From contig JBKDOL010000049.1 of NCBI GenBank assembly GCA_046343015.1, forward strand, positions 1 through 64,000: DNA of 64,000 nt, written 5' to 3'. The stretch is from BJ22 sp021298375. Lineage in GTDB: Bacteria > Planctomycetota > Planctomycetia > Pirellulales > Pirellulaceae. The stretch's first letter is position 1, and the number at the start of each line of letters is the position of its first letter. The position numbers and the translations under genes are program-made. The notes under the pieces are model-generated. The model had not been told where the DNA came from. It saw only the letters and a list, made by a program, of their open reading frames with translations, and searched no databases. This document shows, piece by piece, positions 44,790 through 51,449 of this stretch.

Positions 44790-46139
44790 ATGCCGCTACG
44801 GAATTTTGTTGCCATTGCGATCGCCATTCTCATCGCTTGGGCCTGTTATGCGGCAGTCCCCAAAAGCCGCTATGCAAATCTGTTTGCCGAAGCGCTCGAA
44901 GTTGTCGAGCACGATGCGCTGGAGGAATACGATCGCCGGGAACTGTTTGATACGGCAATCGGGCGGATGCTGGAGTCGTTGGACGAGCACTCGATGTATT
45001 TCTCGGGCCGACAGTACACGGCCTTTGAAGAAGACATGCAGCAGGAGTTCGGTGGCGTGGGAATGTTTGTCGGGGTCGACCCCAAGTCAAGCGAATTGGT
45101 CGTGGTCGCCGCCATGCCCAACACGCCCGCTGCCAAGGCCGGACTGGAGAGTGGCGACGCGATTCTGGAAATCGACGGACAGTCGATGGTCGGCAAGTCT
45201 CGCGAGGATGCGGTCGAGCGAATGCGTGGTCCAAAGGGGAAGCCGGTAGTATTGCAGATTCGTCATGCCGGCTCGGTGCGCGAAGTGACGCTGATTCGCG
45301 ATGCGATCAAAACCGATTCGGTGCAAGGCGATTGGCTGTACCCCGATGGCAAGTGGGATTTTTTCCTCAAGGAGGAGCCCCGCACCGGTTACGTCCGAAT
45401 CTCTCAGTTCAGCGAGCGGACTGTCGACGAACTGCGGGCCGCGCTGCAATCGATTAATGGCAAGGTCGATCGCCTGATTCTCGACCTGCGGATGAATTCG
45501 GGTGGTTTGCTCGAGGCGGCCGTAGACGTCTGCAGCATGTTCCTTCCACCGGGCTCAGAGGTGGTTCGGATTGAGGCCCGCAATCCGCGCTTCAACGAAC
45601 GCCTTTTGAGCCGAGGCGAGCCGCTGCTTCCCGCCAGCTTGCCCGTTGCCGTTCTAATCAATCGGCACTCGGCCAGCGCCAGCGAGATTGTCGCCGCCTG
45701 TCTGCAGGACCTTGGTCGAGCCACCGTGGTGGGCGAGCGAAGCTACGGCAAAGGCACGGTCCAGAACGTGATTTACCTCGAGCGGAAAAAGAGTGCCATG
45801 CGGCTGACGACTGCCCGCTACCTGCGCCCGAGCGGACGAAACATCGATCGCCGCGTGGCCGAAAAGAGAGCACTCGCCGAGTGGGGTGTCGAGCCGAACG
45901 AAGGAGCCGCGGTGCAGCTGTCTGAGGAGCAAGTCTTCGAGCTGTTTCGCCAGCGCAACCTGCGCGACCTGGAGGGACTCAAGTCGCCCCAGCAGGCGGT
46001 CCGCCCGAGTCCTGACGACGGTGCCGGCCAGACCGAAGTGAACGAGTCCCTGCCCCCCGCCTTGCCCGCTTCCGACCCGATCCTGCAGCGGGCCCGCGAG
46101 TTGCTCGAGCCTCAAGGGCAGGGAAAAATTGCCGCTTGA
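44790..46139 (+). CDS. S41 family carboxy-terminal processing peptidase
   Basis: A 449-residue periplasmic peptidase anchored by an N-terminal helix (FVAIAIAILIAWACYA). A PDZ domain spans about residues 85-175 (GVGMFVGVDPKSSELVVVAA, PAAKAGLESGDAILEIDG) and the S41 catalytic domain follows, with the Ser in NRHSASASEIVAACL and the Lys in GERSYGKGTVQ. These Tsp/Ctp enzymes cleave exported proteins from their C-termini. The C-terminal 50 residues are Pro/Ser-rich. The stop is followed by a 15-bp tandem repeat (46193-46222) before the M42 gene, 153 bp away. Confidence 0.92.
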   Translation: MPLRNFVAIAIAILIAWACYAAVPKSRYANLFAEALEVVEHDALEEYDRRELFDTAIGRMLESLDEHSMYFSGRQYTAFEEDMQQEFGGVGMFVGVDPKSSELVVVAAMPNTPAAKAGLESGDAILEIDGQSMVGKSREDAVERMRGPKGKPVVLQIRHAGSVREVTLIRDAIKTDSVQGDWLYPDGKWDFFLKEEPRTGYVRISQFSERTVDELRAALQSINGKVDRLILDLRMNSGGLLEAAVDVCSMFLPPGSEVVRIEARNPRFNERLLSRGEPLLPASLPVAVLINRHSASASEIVAACLQDLGRATVVGERSYGKGTVQNVIYLERKKSAMRLTTARYLRPSGRNIDRRVAEKRALAEWGVEPNEGAAVQLSEEQVFELFRQRNLRDLEGLKSPQQAVRPSPDDGAGQTEVNESLPPALPASDPILQRARELLEPQGQGKIAA

Positions 46140-46192
46140 TGACGTGCCGAGAATGGCACCCCGCTCGAACCGCATCTCTGCCGGCGCTCCAG

Positions 46193-46222
46193 CCGACCAG
46201 CCGCCCTCCGACCAGCCGCCCC
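46193..46222. repeat. 15-bp tandem duplication between S41 and M42 peptidase genes
   Basis: CCGACCAGCCGCCCT and CCGACCAGCCGCCCC lie head to tail, 54 bp past the S41 stop codon; a degenerate CCGACC word recurs twice just after. Confidence 0.8.
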
Positions 46223-46292
46223 GTGGGGAGTTGCTCGCGCGAACCCAACCTCCCTGACTCCGACCGAATCCGACCAACAAGGAACTTGTAAG

Positions 46293-47354
46293 ATGGATGA
46301 AGCTGCCCGCCAATTCTTTCACCAACTGGTGACGACTCCGGGCGTCTCCGGGTTCGAGCAACCGGTGCAGCGCGTGGTCCGTGGTTACGCCCAGCCGTTT
46401 GCCGAGCAGGTTGAGACTGACCTGCACGGCAACCTGATTCTGGCAGCGAACCCAACCGCCGCCACGCGGATCATGCTGGCTGGTCATGCCGACCAGATCG
46501 GCCTGATCCTCTCGCACATTGATGAAGACGGGTACCTTTACACCCAGCCCGTGGGCGGCTGGGACCCGCAGCAACTGGTTGGCCAGCAGATGGTGGTCTG
46601 GAGCAAGCGGGGGCCGGTGCCGGGGGTGATCGCCCGCCGCGCGATTCACTTGCTCGATGAGGCCGAGCGGAACAAAGTCGTCGCCCTCAAGTCGCTCTGG
46701 ATTGACATTGGGGCGAGCAATCGACAACAAGCCGAGTCGCTGGTGGAAATTGGCGACAGCGTGACGCTCCGCCTGAACCATGTAGAACTGGCCAACGGCT
46801 TGGTCTCCGGTCCGGCTATGGACAATCGGACGGGCGTCTGGGTCGTTGTCGAAGGGCTGCGGCGCGCGGCAAAGTTGGGATTGAAGTCGGCTGTGTACTC
46901 CGCCTCAACGGTGCAGGAGGAGATTGGATTGCGCGGCGCCCAAACGGCCGCCTACTCGATTCACCCGCAAATCGGTATCGCGGTCGACGTCACGCATGCC
47001 ACCGACTCGCCCGAGTCGGATCGCAAGCAGCAAGGGACGGTCAAGATCGGAGCGGGGCCGGTAATCGTGCGGGGTCCGAACATGAACCCGGGAGTCTGCG
47101 ATCGATTGGAACAATTGGCTCAGGAACATCACTTGCCCATTCAGCGAGTGGCTCTGGGGCGGGCGGCCTCGAACGACTCCAACGTGATGCAGATTTCCCG
47201 CGGCGGGATGGCGACCGCAGTCGTCGCGATCCCCAACCGCTACATGCACAGCGCCGTCGAAGTCGTTTCGCTGGTCGACCTCGATCATGCCGCCGAGTTG
47301 ATTGCCCGCTTCTGCGCCAGCGTCAGCGACCATCGCGAATTCATCCCGCAGTAG
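46293..47354 (+). CDS. M42 family metallo-aminopeptidase
   Basis: A 353-residue cytoplasmic two-metal peptidase of the M42 (PepA/FrvX) family, usually a tetrahedral dodecamer that trims short peptides. Metal and catalytic residues are visible: His in LAGHADQIGLI near residue 65, Asp in GPAMDNRTGVWVVVEG, the Glu pair in STVQEEIGLRGA, Asp in IAVDVTHATDSPES, and His in NRYMHSAVEVVS. Length is normal. GGAACTTGTAAG precedes ATG. It follows the S41 peptidase on the same strand, and both might serve peptide recycling. Confidence 0.93.
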   Translation: MDEAARQFFHQLVTTPGVSGFEQPVQRVVRGYAQPFAEQVETDLHGNLILAANPTAATRIMLAGHADQIGLILSHIDEDGYLYTQPVGGWDPQQLVGQQMVVWSKRGPVPGVIARRAIHLLDEAERNKVVALKSLWIDIGASNRQQAESLVEIGDSVTLRLNHVELANGLVSGPAMDNRTGVWVVVEGLRRAAKLGLKSAVYSASTVQEEIGLRGAQTAAYSIHPQIGIAVDVTHATDSPESDRKQQGTVKIGAGPVIVRGPNMNPGVCDRLEQLAQEHHLPIQRVALGRAASNDSNVMQISRGGMATAVVAIPNRYMHSAVEVVSLVDLDHAAELIARFCASVSDHREFIPQ

Positions 47355-47399
47355 CGCCGGCCGGCCCTGTCGGCCCTGACAAGCCGCCGGAGTGAGCGA

Positions 47400-47693
47400 T
47401 TACTGGTCTTGGCCAGTCGGATCGGGGCCGCCCAAGCGAGCTTTTTCGCCGGGGTCGATCGCCCGGTCGTTGATTTGCTTTTCCAAGGCTTTGGCTTTGT
47501 CGATCGCTTGGCGATACACCGAAGGCTCGCCCTTTTGCTGGGCGTCAGCCGCACCCGCAGGCCGGGGCCTCTCCGCCTTTGGCTTGCACCCCGCCGATAG
47601 AGCGGCAACGGCGAGCGCCAATGCGAGCGCCAAGGCGAGTGCGACTCCGCCCCGCCAGCGCGAGATCGATTGAACGACAAATGAATTCGCCAT
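47400..47693 (-). CDS. Small lipoprotein, unknown
   Basis: A 97-residue protein with a hydrophobic Ala/Leu-repeat signal (ALALALALALAVAALSAGC) and a good lipobox LSAGC at about residue 36. The mature part is about 60 residues, charged and Pro/Lys-rich (KPKAERPRP, KAKALEKQINDRA). No family recognised. It is convergent with the M42 gene. The perfect lipobox supports it as a real gene despite its size; ATG at 47693 is preferred because the signal sequence follows it. Confidence 0.7.
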   Translation of the reverse strand: MANSFVVQSISRWRGGVALALALALALAVAALSAGCKPKAERPRPAGAADAQQKGEPSVYRQAIDKAKALEKQINDRAIDPGEKARLGGPDPTGQDQ

Positions 47694-47810
47694 TGGCGGT
47701 GGCTCCCGGGAATCTGCTTGCCCACGAAAAGTCAGCGGACGGTTCACTCAATTCTAGGGGAGCTCACGCCGCCGGTGGGGGTGCCTCAAAAAACTCGGGC
47801 CCCAAAAAAG

Positions 47811-47842
47811 GGGAGCCCCAGAAACAGGGAGCCCCAGAAAAG
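47811..47842. repeat. 16-bp tandem duplication upstream of the small lipoprotein gene
   Basis: GGGAGCCCCAGAAACA is followed by GGGAGCCCCAGAAAAG; a partial earlier copy is visible at about 47798. It lies between the DUF1571 terminator and the small lipoprotein start. Confidence 0.8.
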
Positions 47843-47861
47843 GCAGCCCTCACAAACGGCC

Positions 47862-47902
47862 AAAAAAAAGCCGTTACCTGGCCAATCGGCCAGGCAACGG
47901 CT
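47862..47902 (-). terminator. Intrinsic terminator of the DUF1571 gene
   Basis: On the minus strand AGCCGTT and CCTGGCC arms pair across one mismatch (15-bp stem, 4-nt loop) and are followed by eight T (A at 47862-47869). It begins 39 bp past the DUF1571 stop codon. Confidence 0.92.
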
Positions 47903-47940
47903 CATGGAATCTCTCTCGCCAGTGCTGAGTGACCTCGCGA

Positions 47941-48945
47941 TTAGTAGCCCGGGAAGGCGTACTCTTCGTTCGCCGGATCGAAATCCTTGTCCGTCAGCCC
48001 AACGTTCACCTGGACTTCGAGGTAGGTGTACTCTTCGATCAAAGGAGCTTCTTCGCCCGGTGCCGACGGCCAGTCATAAGAAGCGTACCGAATCGGAATG
48101 TTCAGTTCGTCATCGATGAAGACTTGGGCATTGTGGAAGTCGTAGGGAGCCTTTTGCACGTCATGGGTAACGCTAATCATGGTGCAGGCGCGGCCCTTGA
48201 TTTTGGCACCCTTGCGGTATTCGACTTTGCACAGCCCGGCAGCTTTATCGCGTTCCGCCTTTTCGATCAATTTGAGGACGAGGTTTTCCAGACCGGCTTC
48301 GTAAATCGGATGGCGGTTGTTTCGCATCGCCAGCATTCCGTCCGGGTCGAGATGGAACGTCTTGAAACCGGTGATCACTCCGGTCTCATGAGCGAGGATC
48401 TTCCCCTCGTTTTGACCTTTGACCCAAATCACCTCTCGGCCAGCAACCGCCTTCGGTTGCATAAATCGCATGTAAATGCTGAACGGGATCTGCTTGCCAT
48501 CAACCGTCCGCTCGTTGCGGATTTTGACTTTCATGTACTCGCGTTCGCCGAGCGTGCCGTTGTAGCGTTCGCGCTTGACCAAGGTCGCGGTGTAGTCGCG
48601 AATCGTCTGCAGGTCTTGCAGGGAGTTGTCTGCCATCTCGAGGGCATTATCCAGCGGATGCGCCGCTGGTTTGGCTGGAAACGGATTGGCGGCGAGCCGC
48701 TCAGCCGGACCGGTGTCGGGCTTGGCCGTGACATCGCCGGCAGGTTGTTCGCCCGGCTTGTCTTCATTGAGCAGCTTCGAGACGCGAAACACCGGTTCGC
48801 TCAGAAGCTTGGCTTCCTGTGCCGAGGGGGTAGCTTGAGCCGCGTTGGCCTGACTCGCTGCGTCCTGCTGGGCCGCGAGAGGCGAGCAACAGCCCGCCAA
48901 TAGGGCGACGGTGAAAAGGTGTTGAAAAGGTTTGCGCAAGACCAT
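47941..48945 (-). CDS. DUF1571 domain exported protein
   Basis: A 334-residue protein with signal peptide (PFQHLFTVALLAGCCSPLAA), an Ala/Gln/Pro-rich linker to about residue 95, and a DUF1571 domain: SLQDLQTIRDYTATLVKRER, YMKVKIRNERTVDGKQIPFS, FMQPKAVAGREVIWVKGQNE, ILAHETGVITGFKTFHLDPD and a C-terminus VGLTDKDFDPANEEYAF. The domain resembles outer membrane lipoprotein-sorting/LolA-like half-barrels, which bind lipids; for this family that is inference. A perfect AAGGAGG four bases before ATG fixes the start. A strong terminator follows. Confidence 0.87.
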   Translation of the reverse strand: MVLRKPFQHLFTVALLAGCCSPLAAQQDAASQANAAQATPSAQEAKLLSEPVFRVSKLLNEDKPGEQPAGDVTAKPDTGPAERLAANPFPAKPAAHPLDNALEMADNSLQDLQTIRDYTATLVKRERYNGTLGEREYMKVKIRNERTVDGKQIPFSIYMRFMQPKAVAGREVIWVKGQNEGKILAHETGVITGFKTFHLDPDGMLAMRNNRHPIYEAGLENLVLKLIEKAERDKAAGLCKVEYRKGAKIKGRACTMISVTHDVQKAPYDFHNAQVFIDDELNIPIRYASYDWPSAPGEEAPLIEEYTYLEVQVNVGLTDKDFDPANEEYAFPGY

Positions 48946-49527
48946 GCTTCCTCCTTGAAACGCACTGCCTGGGGTGAGAGAGGCAGTGCCCAAGCGTGGA
49001 CCATCCCGGCCACGCCGTTTTTTGCCGCTGAATCGATTGCTGCCGCGTAAAGCGTTCGCTTGCCAGTTCAGCAGAGAGCAGTTCAAACCTTCCGGAAGCC
49101 TCGGCTCCCGTCGTGGGGGCGGGGACTCCAAGCGGAAATCCTAGCCCGAATCGCCCCGCAACGACAACCTCAATCCGCGGTTTGAACCTGGTCGCTAGCT
49201 GTCCTCTGCTGACAGTAAGGAACACTCTGGTTATCGATTAAGCTCCCCCGTTTTCCGCAGCCGTTTTGCTTGCGCCCGATTTACAATCGTTTCAACCCGC
49301 AGGGCTTGCCAGGAGCCTCCCAACAATTGGCCCGAAAACCGCTTCTGCAGAAAAAGTTATTTTTAAAAAAAGCGGTTAATCCCCAACGCGTCAGGAATTC
49401 GATGGGCCGTTGGGATGAACTCCCGTTGAAACGCTCGCCCTGCTCAGGCCATCTCCGCCGTGCAACCGCATATATTATCCGCAGGTGGCGCGCGGCTACT
49501 GACGGACTTTACAGGAAAGCAATCCTC
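48946..49527. other. Divergent intergenic region between DUF1571 and hydrolase genes
   Basis: About 580 bp. An A/T-rich stretch at 49348-49378 (AAAAAGTTATTTTTAAAAAAA) stands out from the GC-rich surroundings; TTACAATCG at 49281 and TATATTAT at 49471 are -10-like but lack clear -35 partners. The frame of the downstream hydrolase is open through part of this region, so its N-terminus is uncertain. Confidence 0.45.
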
Positions 49528-50460
49528 TTGAACGCCGGACTTCCCACCGCTCCCGAACTCTCAACCAAGCCGCCGTGTGTGCCAGCCCTTCGCCGCATGG
49601 GTATTCGCCTGCTCACGGTCGCCACGCTCAGCTACCTCACTCTGCTCGGCCTCCTCGTCTGGAGCGAACCGAATCTGGTTTACCCCGGAGCGGTCCCCCA
49701 CGAGCAGGATTATGTCCGTCGTCCTCTCGACACCGAGGAGGTTTGGATTCCAGCCGCGGATGGGTTGAAACTGCACGCCTGGCTGCTGCGCTCGCCGAAC
49801 CCCAGCCGAACGATTCTCTTCTGTCACGGCAATGCTGAAAACGTCGCCCGCGTCGCCAATGGAACCGGCCGCAAGCTGCGCGACGAACTGCAGGCCGATG
49901 TCCTAATCGTCGACTATCGCGGCTTTGGAAAAACCGGTGGCGCTCCGCACGAAGCCGCGGTCGTCGAGGACTGCGCCGCGGCGCTGCAGTGGCTGGCGGA
50001 CATGAGCGGCAAGTCGACTCCGGAGCTCACCATCTACGGCCGTTCCCTCGGTGGCGGCATTGCGGTCCAACTGGCCAGCCGCTACGGTGCCCGCGAACTG
50101 CTCCTCGACCGCACCTTCGACTCCCTGGTCAGCCCCGCCACCCGGAAGTTCCCCTGGATTCCGGTCAGCCTGCTGCTGCGGAACCGTTTTGAGAGCGACC
50201 GGGTGATCGATCGCTGCCAGATGCCGGTCTTCCAGTCGCACTTCGCCGCCGATGAGGTGATTCCGCTGGAATGCGCCCGAGCCCTGTTCGCGCAGGTTCA
50301 AAATCCGCGTTCCGAATTTCTGGAGTTTCCGGGTGGGACCCATTTAACGCCGCTACCCGATTCCTACTGGCCCGCCTTGCGAAAGTTTTTGGAGGCAAGC
50401 GATTCAGAGCAGCACAGAGAGGCAGAGAGACGGACGCAGAGTACGCCGAGTGAAGAATAA
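49528..50460 (+). CDS. Alpha/beta hydrolase, membrane-anchored
   Basis: A protein of about 310 residues with an N-terminal membrane or signal segment (LLTVATLSYLTLLGLLVW) and an alpha/beta hydrolase domain: the oxyanion loop TILFCHGNAENVA, the nucleophile elbow IYGRSLGGGIAVQLA, and a C-terminal SHFAADEVIPLECA with the acid and GGTHLTPLP with the His. It resembles the YfhR/BEM46-like group of unknown substrate. Start choices are TTG at 49528 (AGGAAAG eleven bases upstream) or ATG at 49597 just before the hydrophobic segment; ATG at 49402 is also possible. The last 25 residues are Glu/Arg-rich low complexity. Confidence 0.8.
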   Translation: MNAGLPTAPELSTKPPCVPALRRMGIRLLTVATLSYLTLLGLLVWSEPNLVYPGAVPHEQDYVRRPLDTEEVWIPAADGLKLHAWLLRSPNPSRTILFCHGNAENVARVANGTGRKLRDELQADVLIVDYRGFGKTGGAPHEAAVVEDCAAALQWLADMSGKSTPELTIYGRSLGGGIAVQLASRYGARELLLDRTFDSLVSPATRKFPWIPVSLLLRNRFESDRVIDRCQMPVFQSHFAADEVIPLECARALFAQVQNPRSEFLEFPGGTHLTPLPDSYWPALRKFLEASDSEQHREAERRTQSTPSEE

Positions 50461-50627
50461 GGTGTTGAGGGTAACCGGGGGTGGCTGATCCTGCTGCCTC
50501 AGCCCGAACAGGTCAGAATAATGCAAACTCGCTCTCAACATCAGCTCTCTCTGCGTCCAAACGACTTCCTGCTTTCCCCCGGCGGCTGATTACAATCGAA
50601 GCCGAACTTGTTCCTCCCAGTTGAACG

Positions 50628-51419
50628 ATGCTCCCGATCACCAGCTCACAAAATCCGAAATTCAAGGCCGCGCTCAAGCTCCAGTCGAGTCGCGGGCGGA
50701 AGGAGCAGGAGCGGTTTCTGATCCATGGCCAGCGGGAGACCAGTCGCGCCTGCCAGTCGCGCGTGACGCTGGCTGAACTGCTGATCTGCTCGGCGGCGAT
50801 GACCTCCGAGCAGCTTCAGGAGGCCCAGGCCTTGGCCGAGTCGGCGCGGGTCACGCTGCTCGACCTGACTCCCGACCTGTTTGCCAAGCTGGCCTATGGC
50901 GAGCGGGTCGAGCCCTTTCTGGCGGTGGCCTACCAGCCGAGGCTCGAGCTGGCGGCGCTCGAGCTGGCCGCGGAGCCACTGGTGCTGGTGGTTGAAGCGA
51001 TCGAAAAGCCGGGGAATCTCGGAGCGCTGTACCGCAGCGCTGATGGTGCCGGGGTCGACGCGATCATCCTCGCCAGTCCACAGACGACCCCATTTCATCC
51101 CAATGCGATTCGGGCCAGCATGGGAACGGTTTTCAGCGTCCCAACCGCCAGCGCCGATTCGGCGGATGTCGTCCGTTGGCTGCGCGAGCGCCAGATTGCG
51201 ACTTTCCAGGCGAGCCCCGATGCGGCGCAGTCCTACACGGCGATCGATTTTCGCCGGGCGACAGCGGTGGTCTTTGGCAGCGAGGCGTTTGGCCTGTCGG
51301 CAGCCTGGCAAGGCTTTCCCGGCGTGTCGCTGCCGATGCGGGGCATTGCCGACAGCCTCAATATCTCGGTCTCCGCCGCCGTCATCGCTTACGAAGCCCG
51401 CCGCCAACGAGACGCTTAA
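50628..51419 (+). CDS. TrmH/SpoU family RNA 2'-O-methyltransferase
   Basis: A 263-residue SPOUT methyltransferase. The N-terminal substrate-binding part (ITSSQNPKFKAALKLQSSRG, FLIHGQRE) is followed by the three SpoU motifs: VVEAIEKPGNLGALYRSADG, ASMGTVFSVPTA with VVFGSEAFGLS, and LPMRGIADSLNISVSAAVIA. The deep trefoil knot binds SAM; the target is rRNA or tRNA 2'-OH, which one cannot be told. GATTACAATCG at 50588 offers a -10-like TACAAT about 32 bp before the start. Convergent with the ABC permease gene. Confidence 0.92.
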   Translation: MLPITSSQNPKFKAALKLQSSRGRKEQERFLIHGQRETSRACQSRVTLAELLICSAAMTSEQLQEAQALAESARVTLLDLTPDLFAKLAYGERVEPFLAVAYQPRLELAALELAAEPLVLVVEAIEKPGNLGALYRSADGAGVDAIILASPQTTPFHPNAIRASMGTVFSVPTASADSADVVRWLRERQIATFQASPDAAQSYTAIDFRRATAVVFGSEAFGLSAAWQGFPGVSLPMRGIADSLNISVSAAVIAYEARRQRDA

Positions 51420-51449
51420 CTCGGAACGTAACGCGGCCTCAGTCGCCCT

